Below are positions 49,801-63,261 of a DNA stretch of 64,000 nucleotides, piece after piece. A model generated the notes under the pieces. The model was not told where the DNA came from. It worked only from the letters and a program-made list of their open reading frames with translations, and did not search any database. The stretch lies in NCBI RefSeq assembly GCF_051020765.1, contig NC_134934.1, positions 1,922,001 through 1,986,000 on the forward strand, written 5' to 3'. This stretch comes from Lasioglossum baleicum (Eukaryota > Arthropoda > Insecta > Hymenoptera > Halictidae). The position numbers and the translations under genes were made by a program. The first letter of the stretch is position 1. Each line of letters opens with the position of its first letter.

Positions 49801-52800
49801 TATAGACAATTCTCTGAATTTTGTTCTTGAGCACACATATCATTTACTGGCTTCTTTCCTCATCAGAAACGGAGATCATCAATATTATCTTTCTTGAATG
49901 TTATAAATAGCCTGCTGATTTTATGCATTTATGACAGAAACGAGTATAATGATTAAAAGAGTTGAAAGGAATCGGTATACAGGCAGCTCTCTAATAGCAC
50001 GATTAAATGGCTTCATAAAATGTTCAAAGTTGCCGTGTTAAAGAACGAAAGGAATTCCTAAATGATTCTCGGTTCTCGCAACAGATGCAGAAAATTCTCA
50101 TTGTGCGCGAGCATCTGCAGTCCAGGTCTGACAGGCGAACGGTCTGTCAAACGTTTACAGCTCTTTTACATGCACGTTCTATTTTACGCGTACATTCTAT
50201 AACCATCACTCGTTACGTTTGTCCAATCAGCAGACCGAAGCCATTCGTTAGTCCGTCAGAAAACGCACATAACAGCAGCCTAAACGAGCTGGCATAGCCG
50301 AACAGGGCCGAAGGATCCGATCCGAATGCAAAAATGGCACGCCACAAAGTTAAACGGAACCGTATTTAAGAGGTTCCCGGTTGCCAAAGTCGAGTATACT
50401 CTCCGCGAAAATCGTGAGGCCGTGTTCTCCATGGAACGCCGTTGCCAAACGGAAGTTGATACCGGCCAAGAGTTATCGGATGCCGAAAAAGTTATCGTCG
50501 GATTCCGTGGAGACGTGGTTACGCTTCTCCTCGGCTTTGGTAATATCGATCTCGTCTGGCTGGCGATAAAAGTTTCGCGATTTCGTCCATGCAACTCCGA
50601 TGTCCGAAATAACGGGCTATTTACTTAAACTCGCGTTCCGAATCTTCTGCCACAACCGTCCTCGTCTTCTATTTTCTTGTCGACACAAATTGCGGACAGA
50701 GTAGGGAAGACAATTCGGGAACGACACTTCGACCCTCATATTCATCCTGGAGCTGTTTGTATGAACCGAAATGGAGACTTGATCGCGGTCAATAGGGTGT
50801 TCGATAAAGAAACGCCACCTTTTTTATGTGTGGCAATCTTTACGGCGAGAACCCTATTAAAGCGAGGAACACGGTTTTGCTTTTGAGTGTTCCAGTATTA
50901 CAATGGCCCTGGAAATTCGCGGCATTTTTTTCAGCTTCAATGTTCTCGGTCAAACATCATTTAATAACTTCCCTCCCCATTATCATAAAATTAAATGAGT
51001 TTTCCACAATCTTTATGATAAACTATGTTTTATTTATAGTGTTACATTTTGAAAGAATATATATTTCACAACACAAACAGAAAGAGATCGATCATTTTAT
51101 AGCATGTCAACGTAGTAAATCGGTGAATTTTCACTGTGAGGAACGTACGAGAGTTAAGTAAATATGATTGTATTGAGTGATGAGAAGTATTTTGAGTGGA
51201 ACCCCTTTTTGTAGATTATACGAATAAAATCCAATTCGGCCAGAAGAGTGGAGCAAAGTACATATTCGCGGAAGCTGGTTGGAGGAACGACGCTTGTTGT
51301 TCTCTTGCGGCGAGTGTCTCTGAAAAAGCAATGATCCCGAGGAGGAAGTTTCTCGCCAACCTAATAAAACGTCAGATGTAAATCAATCGACGCGGGCGCG
51401 GTGGTGGGTTCGATTTGGCAGGGAACGTTAATCTTCGTGGACGGCGCGATGGCCTCATTTCGCGGGTTCGTTTCTGTTCGTGTTCGCGCGAATCGAACCG
51501 ACTGGATATGTGCCGGGGCAGCAGCTCGATTCGTTCCAAACAGCGACGGGGGACTTACGGGAGGAGACGAGAGAGCTTTTGGCCGGCTCGCTAGAAAATG
51601 GATTCGAAATTTACTGCTGCTTCCCGCGATGAAACTTTATTATTCGTTTAACGCCGCGCGCCGGCGAGGCAGCGTCCCGGTCGTTTCGCCTTCAATCAGC
51701 GGATCTTTAATTTGACGGCGTTCACGGCTCTCGTGGCCGGAAACCGGGGATCGTAAATCGATCTGGCCATTCGAACTTGGCTACACACACCGCTTTACAA
51801 CACGTAACGCGCTATTAATTAATTCTGCGCTGCGGCTGGACAGTTTTTGCGCATAAAAATCGCTGCAATGTAATTAACGGAACTAGGAACGGTTCATTTA
51901 AATTTTAATTTCTTCAGAGCCAATGTAACTTGTACTGTCGAGTCAGCGGAGAAGATGATGAATGAAATATATTTAAGTTACCAAGTTCTTTTAACCTGGA
52001 ATCAAATATTATTTTTCTGTCATACAATTTCTATCGAATGGAATCTTGCTTCCGATTACGAGCTAACAACAGAGATTGAAACACATCTATCAATTACAGA
52101 ACGAAGTAGAGTGTAGCATTTGACGATCAAATAAAAGAACCAGCAATCGAGTTACGATAAAAGCCGACCATTCCGACTGCCCGACAGTAAACAACGTCCC
52201 CCGATTCCTGAATCGATTCCGCGAGCAGAGAAGAGTCTTCCGGAGATTGTAAAACGAAAGCACTCGAGGACGGTCCACTGGGTGGGTCTATTCGATGACC
52301 GAATGAATCTAAGGAGCTCCGGAAAGAAAGTTGAATTTTTAATAGAAACTCTGGCCGCGAATCGCGCCATTGAATTCGTTCAATGGTGCGCCAGAACTTC
52401 TGGGCAGAGAGATGTATCTTTTATCGGTGGTTCGCGCGGCGGGTCTGATAATTACATAAAAAATTCGGTAATTGTCGGCTGCGAAAAGGCCTCGGCAGCA
52501 ACCCTGGCGCAATCGTCATGCCACTCGGAGGAGCATTTAGGCGCGTCTGGTAGAGCGGGGCAAGGGCCGAGGAGCATTTCGCCAAAGAAACAGCGCGGAA
52601 CAGAATTTATTTCTGCTTTTGATCCGCGCCGTTCTTTCAAAGTAGCCTCTATTTTAAGCTGGCCCGAGTCAAGGGTGAGGAAATAAACATTCCCCGGTAG
52701 GAGGCCGTGCACCATTAGAGTCTAGGCAACCCGTGGGAGTTTTCGTTAGCGCGACGACAAACGTCTGCGAATCGCGACGAGAATAATTCCGCGCAAGGAG

Positions 52801-55800
52801 TACGACTAATTTATCAGGAGACACGTGTCACCGGTGAAATAATTACACCGGCGCATATCTCCAGTTACTGCAACGTCCGCAAACAGTCCAGAGAAACGGA
52901 GGAGAGAACGATCGTCGAGCTCGCCGCGAAACCAGGCACAATAAGCCCGTTTTGATCATAGGATCCAGCCCCAGGGATCGATACGCAGGTGTCTGGATCC
53001 AGCCTGGATACCACCGCCGCACGAATTCCTCCGCGATCGACCTTTCGGCTTTATTGCCGGTCTCGCAATACAAGATACCTGCATGTAATCGTTCGCCGGA
53101 TCGTCTGGTGGGGGCAGCGGGAAATTCTTGGTTAATGTAAACACGATGCAATGGTGCTAATGCGTTATGAATGATCGGCCACGGAAAATTTGCTGTTCGC
53201 GATTATTAGACCGTGAAACATTTTACTATTCCGGTCTTTAAAAACTGAGCCACGAATCGGTTAGAATCTTTCAGTGAATATCTAAATAATTTAGCCCGAC
53301 TTTCTATCTGACGAAGAATGCTTCGCAAGAGCTGCGCTTGCTCTTAACCAAATTGTTGTACCCATAACGTTATGAATACTCTTTATAATGAATGCCAAAT
53401 GCTGAACGGAAAACCAACGACAGCATAAAATCTGCTAAAAAATTCACACACAGTGTCGATACAATTTCCAACATTCAACAGTTGAATACCGTACAGCGAT
53501 TTTCGTGAATACACAGTACAATACAATACTGAATAGAAGAACGACAACGGAAAAAATCGAGTCAAAAATTCGTCCGCTTGGTAACGCTATTTTTCATATT
53601 TGCGAACCATCGATTCGGTCCCGCGAAGGTAGTAAATACCACAATCTACTGAAAGCTGATTAAAAACTCAGCGTGATGCGCGCTCGTGAATCATTTCGGC
53701 GAACCGCTCGGCTGAGAATAAAACCGCGAAAAATCGATCGAGTCTATTGTTAATCGTTTAGTCGCCCAACATTTTTCACAAATGGATCGTTCGACGTTTC
53801 GACCAATTTTCGTGTTCGGCGATGCTGGCTTGAGACAAGATTTCTATGGAACTATGCGGCGGAACTGCTGTGCGAACGTCTAGTCAGTTGTTGAGACTCT
53901 CAACTTGAGAGCACCGAGAGCCAGTGAATGCTTTTATTGTACTGCAGGACTATTTTGACTGCACGGAAGCTAAGCTTTTATAGAATCCAGTTGGAGGATC
54001 GTAAAGCTGGAGCCAAGCCTTCCTGCCGCGGTGCATGAAGTGGCTGCATCGGCCGCTAAAATAGTTCGAGGGAATAGCGCAATTTCATCGATGGTAGTGG
54101 AAATCCGTTCACCGGGGTGCATCCGCGAAGATCACTCGAGTGACAGTGGTTTACGCTTAGCAGTAACCCTGATGAAAGATGGCCGATGCAGGGGGACATA
54201 TTGGATTGTCTTAAAGCTAAATTAAAATGTTTATGGAGAAATATCTGGAGCGTAAGAAGGAGCTGTAAGTTTTCGATTTGATTGGGTGATTGTACTACAA
54301 AATTAACGACTCCAAATTCATTTGATGTTTCTTTGAATCTCTACGATTAGTAAAAGCTTTGTACAATTTTTTAGTTCATGGTTGTCGTTGAGTCATTGAA
54401 AAATAATCGAAGATAACCCGCCGCAAAAATATTCCGAATTTCCCGTGCATGGCCCTCGACGGCTCGTCGCGTCGCGTCGGCGCGAAATAAAACGCATGCC
54501 CCGCAAAATATTCGAAAGTCGGTCGTCTCGGGCGGGCCGAGTCGGTCCCGAGAGGCCGACTTGCATATATCCCGAGTGACACATGCATTTACCGTTTTTT
54601 TGCGATTCTCCGAAGTGACCGGTCGATCCTCAGGACCCGGGCGCCCACACACAGGAAAGGGTCCGCTCCGTTTCCGGCGCGGAATCGCGGATCGAAATGT
54701 CCGACATTCGCGAAGCCGTGCGTGTAGCACTACGGAGAACTATACGCGGTTTACGTAACGCTAAATACGCCGACGAGAAACAGACGGGCCGATGACAGCG
54801 AGATCGTGCAAACATTGACCTGGTCGATATCGCAAGAATGCTTCTGTTTGGAGCGCGAGGAGTTCAATCGTGACACCCGATATCCCTGTTTCCCTGAGAT
54901 CATCTATTAACCGAACTAGAACTTGAGAACATCCCTAACACCCCTGTTCATTAAAAATGCTATTCTAAAGATGTGACTGATGAGATTAGTGCGGTCGGCA
55001 GAGAAATCGTGAGTGTGGCTAGAACGGAACTGCAAAGCACTTTTTAATTATTCCGTCCCGTAAACGAGTACAAGAACACTTGTTGTAGACCATGCATTTT
55101 CGCCAAATTTGAAACTATCCATGTCCCTAACAGCCCGGTTGTGAAATTATTGAAACAGTTTGCCGATCGGTGATTTCATGTCAAGACCAGCCCGCGCTTG
55201 AATGTAAATCGGAGACCCATATTTTACAATCTCAGTGAAAATGAAGATAACTGGGAACTCTCTTAGAAAGGCCAGCATCACTTGGTGACTCGGGTCACAG
55301 CGTTTCTGTTTCAGGTGCGTTCGATCACGAAAACCAAAGCTCATCGGTAACCGATCCGCGAAGCCCAAAGTTGCGATAAACCGCGGTGGTCCGCGTCGAA
55401 CAAAGACATTTGGTACTCACAGTGGCGTCTGTAGGATGCTGAAGCCGCGGGTCGTTTCTTCCGGAAGAGGAGTGCTCCCCTCGCCGCCCACGAAAACCGG
55501 GAGTACACCGGAGCCGCGGGTTCCTCCGCGGATGGAAGCGTAGCCGGGAGCCGGTTCCAAGACGTGGTCCACGAATGGAGAGAAAAAGAGAGAAAGAACG
55601 AAAGAAAGGAATAAAGAATGAGAGAGAAGAAAGGAGCGGAGAAGTGCACGTGGCGGGAAGGTTCTGAGCGCGGCCGCAAAAACGGCTGGCTGCGACACGA
55701 CCTCGCCGACGGTCGCAACGAGACTGAACTTCCAGACCGCGCTACTCCAACTCCAGCCTGGAAACAGCTGCTCTCGCCTGCCAGCGCCAGAAAACTACGA

Positions 55801-57840
55801 CGCCTGGCTGTGGGGCCGGCCGGTCGTAGCTGCACGCCGCGCCAAGTGCATCTTTTCTGCGTCCCGATCGCACTGTGGTAGGGGCACCCCGCAGAAAAAT
55901 CACGTTTCACCCTATTGGGACCGGTGGCCGGGCTATTTGCTGCACAAGCTCCTCTGCCGCTCCTCGGGAAACCGCTTTTACGTACGATCAAAGCTAATTA
56001 CGAGTTTCCATGATCTTGCTCGGGAGCTTTTTCTTTTTCGTTTTTGATCAGTCGCACACCTGAACGCGACCGCCCCGTGTGATCAAGGACACAAGTTTGG
56101 TAGATCAAGAAAAGTTGAAGTGGAAACTTGATTGTGTAGTGGCACCGGGTGGTGACCGTTAGAAATGGTATACAGCTGTGTCTTTATTAATTCTTACCTT
56201 TTTGCACTATACTGGTGCCGTTGTGGCAACGCTCATAATCGGCTAATCGGCTTATAAAACGGAAATCAAAGTGTTTCATACAACAGGCTTGTAAGTTACA
56301 CTGTAACTTATCTGGTTAAACTTATCTGCTTAGTATCTGGTTAAAAATTATTTACTAATCATTATCTGAGTGGCGCTTATCAATATCCATATTCCGCTGA
56401 GTGATAATGCTCGTATCGTGCATTCTATACATAGAAACCGTAGCACAATAAATCCTCCTATTTCTCGGTAAAGTAATATTATTTATATTTTTTGTACTTG
56501 TAGTTTGCCCGTACTTCGTACCCGTATGAATAGAATTTTATGTCCAATTTCAAACCATCAAAACGGAGGCAAGCGCCATAGATTTCGAAATTCCTGAAAG
56601 CGGTAGACACGATGCTTTCGCAGGAAAGCGTTCCGCGGCTGTCAGTGCGAAGCAGCTCCGAACCATCCGGGATCCATTACCTGAAAAAGGTGAATACTCC
56701 CCTTCGCTGACAGCTGCGCTCGCGTGTAAATATTTACATTTCGCGTGAGCCCTCGGGGTCGTTCACACGCGGCCGGAAGCCGGCAGTCTGCGAGGACGGC
56801 GATGCATTCTTCGCCGCGAATTTAGAAACAAGCTGTCTATTATTAAACGAGCCCCCGCGATAGGTTCGCGAAATAATAGCGATCGTCAGCGTGGAAAGAA
56901 ATCCATAAATAAGCATCGACGTCGGAGCTCTATCGTTACCGTTGACGTCTCTCCTACTAGCCTAGGGTCGTAAAGCTCTCCTCGCGGGTGAAAAACGCGG
57001 TGCCGACTGGTCGCAGACGACAGACTCGGTAAATTTCACGCGAGTGTGCGTGTGCGTTGTGCGCGTATGGGTCCGAGGGACCCGACGCGTAACAGTACCG
57101 GTCTTTTATTGGCCGAGTGCTAATGCTCCTTTACTACGTTCACCCCGTCATTTACTTACCGCGCCGTGTTGTAAACCGGCACCAGTGCCAGAACGTGTTG
57201 GCCGCGGCTGGGGACCCAAGGGCTTATTACCGAACGTATCATTTTGTGACCCGCGGCGATGCGTCCCTCGCCCTGCCGAATTCCAGGGGAATGTCCCAAC
57301 CGGCTTTTACAAGGGTAGTTTAAACTCAGCAACCCGCCGATAAGGCAAACTCGGGGGCGTGCGGTCCGAGTACCCGTCCAATCTTATCGTCTTTTAGGGA
57401 TGATTTAGCCCCGCGTTTTAGACCAGCCATCTGTCTGGTAGACCGTGGCAGACACTAAATCCGCTTGTATCTTCCTCAAGTCCATTGGAACCTGGCGAAC
57501 GTCCTTCATCGAGTCCCTTAGTGCTCTTTTTGTAAAGAAGATAAGGATGCCCGAGCGTCTGGATCTTCTTATCGTTTGGAGTCTTTATAATGTCTACTGG
57601 ATCTTGTCCTGTGATGACGGTGTCGGGGGTGCGGACATATCAAACGAGGAAAAAAGGGTGTTCGGCGTCGACCGACGATCGGAGGCGCCTGACGCTGGAA
57701 CCGCTCAGATTTGTGCGCGCGAGGAAGGCAATGACAAGGATCGTGAGAATGAGGGAGAGAGATTGAATTTAGACTGGATTTCACACTGCACTTTATTCAA
57801 AATTGTAGATTTTCATATAATCGCCGACGGATGGAGATGC
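46896..57840. other. Non-coding stretch with one possible untranslated exon
   Basis: About 11 kb with no recognised gene. A CpG-rich island at 55421-55960 includes a minus-strand donor (GTGAGT, 55415-55420) and could be a first exon; it is listed separately. The 216-codon frame at 55341-55991 has no family motif. Confidence 0.45.
55421..55960 (-). other. CpG-rich segment with a strong donor: possible 5' exon or promoter
   Basis: On the minus strand this GC- and CpG-rich block is followed by GTGAGTACC at 55412-55420. Inside it is a pyrimidine-rich run (about 55570-55635 read on the minus strand) with no AG shortly downstream, which suits a transcription start better than an internal exon. It could be an untranslated first exon of Sulf1, which lies downstream on the same strand, or of another gene. 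The evidence is only composition plus one donor-like site. Confidence 0.2.
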
Positions 57841-57954
57841 GGAAATCTTGCGCGTGCGATATTTCTGCCGTCGGGTCGCGACGGAAATCTTGTGCGACAC
57901 CTCGGCGAGGGTCGCCGCGGACGGAGATCTTCACCGCGTTAGTAGGAAATCTTG
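57841..57954. repeat. Short degenerate minisatellite with GGAAATCTTG core
   Basis: The 10-mer GGAAATCTTG is exact at 57841-57850, 57883-57892 and 57945-57954, with a variant (GGAGATCTTC) at 57923-57932, in CpG-rich sequence. Spacings are 42, 40 and 22 bp. Confidence 0.6.
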
Positions 57955-60900
57955 ACGCGGGCAGATGCACGGATCGCGACGCGAAAAAATCCGCGCGGCC
58001 TTGCGCAACGGTAACGAGCGATCGCGACAAGTGCTGAAAAAAGAATAGCAACTGTCGCTCGACGGTTGGCGTAACGACCGACAAATCCCATAATTCGAAT
58101 CCCGAATAAAGGGTAAAATATTCCTCTCGTTCGATAGAGTCTAGTGTCCCAGGAGTGTCTGCCAAGATCAACATCCTAAAATCCAAATCAGCCAGCAATC
58201 GCTATTGCTCAGGCCCTTTCATCGAGTTGACTCTACGCTTCACGAAGCGACCCTCTCGAAGTCCTCGTCGGCCCTTCAATCCTATTCGCAGGAGCCAACC
58301 AGTTTTTTCTCGCGCGTCCGAGCCTTTTCGATCAACAGTCGCTCGCGTCCACTCGCGAGAAACAAATCGCAACTCTCTTGAAAAGTACCACTTGTTTTGG
58401 CGCGAACTCGCATGAGCAGAGCGTGTTCCCTTTGCCTCGACGAAGGCGACGTTTGCTCCTATGCTCTCCTCTTGGCTCGGCAGACGCGCATGCATAAGTA
58501 AATGCTCGTCGAACGCGATCGGCTATTTATTTAAACACCGGGGCTCGGAGTCGATGGCGCCAGAATATTTGCGATATTACGGAGACCGCTTCGAGTGGGC
58601 GGGAACGGTTCAGGTGAAATGTTTACGAGCTTCGTAGAACCTGCCCGGCAGGCTCTCCTTTTCCAGCCGGAGCGAGGAAAGTCCGCGAACCGTGCTGCAA
58701 TGCGTGAAATATGCTTCTTGCGTCTTTAATGTCCTCGGCTGCACTTCCTGCCTAGAATTTTGGTTTGGAAGCCCGCCGAGAAAATCCAACTTCGGTCCTA
58801 ATGTTGTACTCTCAACTGCTGTTTAACATCGTGAAAAGCAGGAGTATCTTCCGGAATTACTTTCGGACAAGTGTTGCGTGCAAATCAATTTGTAATAGAT
58901 AGTGCACATTTTGTAATATATACATATACACTAACCGTAACGAACAATAAATTGGTTCACTTGCACTGCACGTTAAAAAAAATTCTCGAAAGTTTTGCTG
59001 AATAAGATTTTCGCAGAGGACGCAATTGCGTGGATAATTGCGTGTTACCTGGCGGAAACCCGGCGACCGACGTTCAACATTCTAATTTAATAACGTTTAT
59101 GACTGTGCTCGAGCCACGTAAAGACGGTGTGGCAGGGAAATAAGAAGTTACGAGGCTGTAATGGGTTACGGGGTGCAGGCACGCGTATTTGCATGCTAAT
59201 CCCGCGACTACGTTCGCTGACGAGCAAAAATGTTTCTGCTTGCTTCACGATTATTACGTTCTGGTTAAACCAGCGAGCTGTCAGCCGGACACGCTCGCGC
59301 GAATGCTTTCGTCCATCTTGCGTCCGCGTGTATTCCGCCGACATCCCCCGTGGGCATAATTAGGGACTCGTAGATCATGCGTAAATGCACCCCGACGGCG
59401 TGTAACGACGATGCATGGGCGCGCACTGTTCTATCAACGTTCTACGCGTTTCCTTTGAGCAAATCAGTTTCAACCCCTTCGCGCGCAATTCTTTCAAACT
59501 GCGTTCCCGAACTTGAATTTTCAGACTTGTTCGCGATTGATGTATATGGTGGCTGAACCTCGGTGCTGACCCAAACTATAGTTCTCTCCTTTAAGTACAC
59601 TAGGCTCAACATTATTCATTGTCAATTGTAACACGCAGGAATGAAATACTTTATTATAGTACCTCATTAACCATTTTTAGAGATTGAAAAAGACACGACA
59701 GTACAGACTGCCACAGTCTTATCATCTCAGTGTGGCATTAAAGAATGAAGGTACCACTTAGAGTAAACCTGCGACAATAAAACGAAGATTTTAAACCAGC
59801 GTATATGAGAGAAGGTAAAGTGCTCCAAGGTAAAAGCTGTCTTCGCAAGTGGGCACGGCCTCGTCTGCGAAATTATACCAGTCCACGTGGCCGACGCGAC
59901 AGCCCCTTGCCCCCATAAATATATTCTTTTCTCATTTAAAGAGCGCGCGATGTGGACGCGAGATACCCTCGGTTGCGGCGAGAGGCTAAATTCTTTGTGG
60001 AAAAGAAAAATTCAGAGGCCGGTACAACCGATCGGGCGTTTCTGCACGAAATTTGCATCGCGGGTTCAGCATCTCCGTTACCTGCACCCGTTCATCTCTA
60101 CTTTGTGCCTGCATAATGCATGAACCAGCGAGCTTCTTGGCTGCAGTGTGTTACGGTTTCGAGAGGGGTCGCAGACTGCTCGACACACATTCGCCTATCT
60201 GACATTCTCAAACGTTATCTTGCGTGCCACCTTTTAGCAAGCAGCATTCTTGCGTCTTTACGGGCAATGATAAAAGCAGGAGCATGGATCTCGTGGGAAC
60301 GTAGTCCGGTGTCACCATCATTGCGCCCTGGAGGCATTCAGTTCTCCAGCAAATCCTCTCGAGCAATGCAAAGGGTACGCGGGACGCATTTTCCTCTTCG
60401 ATTAACGTTTCGGAGCTGTCAGCGAGAGGAGGCACGCTTCGGGCCGGGGAAACGAACACCGTATCATCGCATAAACTTTAATCGATCGCGTCCTCCTCGA
60501 TTAAGCACCCCTTTTCCCATGGTGGTCGCAGGTAAGAAAGTGGCTCGTTGCCCACGCTGTGCCCATGTTAGACGAGCAATCCCCGTCTCGTTTACCAATA
60601 GATAGATCAGATTACTGGCGGACCACCGGCGGACACAGCGAAGCTAGTTGCTTCTTCACGGTGAATTGGGTCACCTGTTCCTCCGCCGAGAGTCTCTTTC
60701 TGCAGACAGGAAGTCGTTCAAGTTCCTCGATTACAGCCCGGTGTACTCCGGCGGCGTGCATCTTTAACGAGCTCTCTCCAGCCGGGTCGGACAAAACACT
60801 CGCGCCCCTAACCGCTCTACCGACCAATCTTCGTCCGGCTATTTACACCCGCGTGAAATTAAACCGTAGCTCGATTAAAACCGACCGCAACCGGTCGTTA

Positions 60901-61612
60901 TGCGAAATCGTAACGGCGGAGAAGCTTATTTCCTTCGGTTGCCGGACCAACGATTAGGTCATCTTCACCCTGGCGGCCACGACAAAAGCCGCAGCATATC
61001 CCGGATGCGATGATTATGGTTAAGAATCCGAGCGGGTCTTACTGTCCCCTTACTCTCGCCAATCTGCCTGGTTTTCTCTTTCTCTCCATCCTCTTTACCG
61101 GTGGCCACGATGATTCGTTCTCTTTCTGCGGAGACAGGACGACCACGTGCGCCCTGTCAGGGCCCACGCGACACCCATTTAGACCAATCGGCCCTTCAAA
61201 TACGCTTTAAACGGCCCCGGCCGATTCTTCAATCTCGCCATGGAATGCGTCTTCAGCAAGTGGTCACGCTTGCCGGAATTATAATATTATCTAGTTGGAT
61301 TGCAACCGGACAAGAAGAATCACCAGCTCGTTATGCAACAATGTGCGCCCTTATGACTCGCCGGTGACTCGTCGTCGCTAGCACAACGGTCTATTTGTTG
61401 CTGGTAATTGCTCCCATTCCTTCTTAGGCAACCGTGCCGCTTAGAAAAATTCCTATGCAGAATGTTTCTTGAAATACAAAGACTCTTTGCTGAGGTTCTT
61501 ATCCCTCTGCTGAACTGAATTATTTTTTTCTTTGCAAATTTTCTCTTCGATTTACCAATGACCGGAAGCTTGTTCAAATTACGCTGTTAAAGACACTGGA
61601 GTTGCATAAAAT
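57955..61612. other. Non-coding stretch downstream of Uxs
   Basis: No recognised gene. The 161-codon frame at 60120-60605 and the 132-codon frame at 60559-60957 show no family motif. Confidence 0.45.
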
Positions 61613-61618
61613 TTTATT
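61613..61618 (-). terminator. Uxs: Candidate polyadenylation signal for Uxs
   Basis: TTTATT on the plus strand is AATAAA on the minus strand. It is the first canonical signal I found downstream of the Uxs stop codon and would give a 3'UTR of about 1.3 kb. Non-canonical signals closer to the stop cannot be excluded. Confidence 0.35.
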
Positions 61619-62918
61619 TCCTTTGCGAAACATTCCAACAAATTATAAATTAAACAAAACTATATGTCAACCCTTAAGTGGACTATCGAGGCAGCTATGA
61701 CTCTATAATAATTATTCAAGCTCTATTGATGTAAGTTTACAATGCTGAAAATTAAAATTGATTTTTACAAAAATGAATGTATCGAGTCGCTCACTTAAGG
61801 GTTGAATTTGATTCAAATGCAGTTTTTGATTTCAGTACAAGGAAGTGGGAACTTGGTTTGCAGTGTAAACATTCATTTTGTATTATATATCTGCATAGGG
61901 GATGCAAGCCGCACCCTCGCTGGATTATTCGTATATAAATTAAATCCGATAGAACTGCCTACAAACGACGAGAATACGTCTTCACAAAGCTATTCACTCT
62001 GTTACTTGCGTACAGTTATTCATAAAGTATAAAATTACTTTCCTGTTTACACGCTCTCAAATATTAAAGTGCGGCACACGTGTACCGCGTACACATACAC
62101 ATATACATATCACACAACACGAGTACCATTATAATACAAACATTCGGGGTTTCCCGTTTCGTGGAACGGCAACGCCGAGTACGCCACTGTTTCTATGTTT
62201 CTAAAAAAATTCGGTGACGAAAGACATTCTATAAAAATTGACTAATCGCATTGGTGCACATTGATTACGTATCTACGATATACAAGAATTCGTTAAAAGA
62301 AATTCGATAAAACGCGATGAACATGTACAGTCCGAGGAGGATCGGTTTGCATAGAAACATTTAAGTAAAAACAACACGATATATCGAATGTTCGTAATAG
62401 TTTATCCCATAGTTACTCGCAAAAAGTCGAAAGGATAAGAATAACTTCCACCAGCACCGGTGAGCGATCATACGAGGCTTTTTTTCTCTTATCTATAACG
62501 AAGTATTGCGAGCGTGTTACGCGATCTAGACATTTCTACGGAAAAGATACACGATATCGGAAACACGATTATTATTCTCCATTCCGTCGCGAAATAAATA
62601 GCGATTCGTGGCCATTCAAGACAAATATCAGTACGCGACAATTAACGAAAACCGTGTATGCACGAACACAACTTGATGAACACAGTTTTAACGAGGCTGA
62701 AATAAAATTAAGAAACGTAAGTATGAGAGACACGGACGTCCCCGACGAAAATTCATTATTCATTAAAAAATGAGGATCATGTACCCGTCGATGTAAAAAA
62801 TTATACGGAATTCAATTTGGACGGGGAATATTTTGGCACATAGTGGTCCATAGCTTAATGGCACTTTCAAGCCACTCTTAGAAGTGGATCAATTAATCGT
62901 GTTAACTTTCTATTCCCT
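61619..62918 (-). other. Uxs: Probable Uxs 3' untranslated region
   Basis: AT-rich sequence directly after the Uxs stop codon with no other gene. The extent is inferred from the candidate AATAAA at its far end. It contains a small inverted repeat element at 61667-61805. Confidence 0.4.
61667..61805. repeat. Inverted repeat of 14 bp, possible tiny MITE
   Basis: TCAACCCTTAAGTG (61667-61680) and its perfect reverse complement (61792-61805) enclose about 111 bp. Further inward, ATCGA and TCGAT blocks also face each other. The core TCAACCCTTAA recurs at 535-545 and 41444-41454, which suggests a dispersed family. No clear target-site duplication. Confidence 0.5.
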
Positions 62919-63187
62919 CTACAGTTGTTCTACTATGTCATGATCGTTTTTGTACGAAGTTTGCATGAAACTAGGCCTCTGCGAGTGTTTCGTTCTCTGC
63001 AGCTCTTTAGCGAAGTACATGATCGTTTTCTTAAGTCCTTCGGCTAAAGGAACCTTCGGCTCCCAGTTCAGATATTTCTTGGCTCTCGTTATGTCCGGCC
63101 TTCTTCTTTGAGGATCGTCCTCGACTGCGGCAAGCTCGACTACTTTACTATTTGTACCGACCAAATCCTTAATTATAAGTGCAAATT
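62919..63187 (-). CDS. Uxs: UDP-glucuronate decarboxylase, last coding exon
   Basis: The exon encodes the C-terminal 88 residues plus the stop (TAG, 62919-62921). It starts after a TTTCAG acceptor with FALIIKDLVG, followed by DDPQRRRPDITRAKKYLNW and EPKVPLAEGLKKTI. These are the conserved end of the extended SDR fold in UXS enzymes, where the Arg-Arg-Pro-Asp block helps bind the UDP-sugar. The tail after KELQRTK is divergent and hydrophilic, as in other animal orthologues. The first Glu codon is split with the preceding exon (G|AA). Confidence 0.95.
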
Positions 63188-63261
63188 CTGAAACAGCCGA
63201 ATAAAATGATCAGTGTGATATTCTATTTCAGAATTAATTTTGCACTGCAATGTTTATTCAC
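63188..63261 (-). other. Uxs: Uxs intron, 74 bp
   Basis: A short intron with GTGAAT donor and TTTCAG acceptor, phase 1. Confidence 0.93.

Noticed and set aside
55341..55991. 216-codon open frame on the minus strand
   Set aside because: The Ser/Phe/Leu repeats come from a GA/AAAG-rich tract and the rest shows no domain. Only the donor-like end was kept, as a weak exon candidate.
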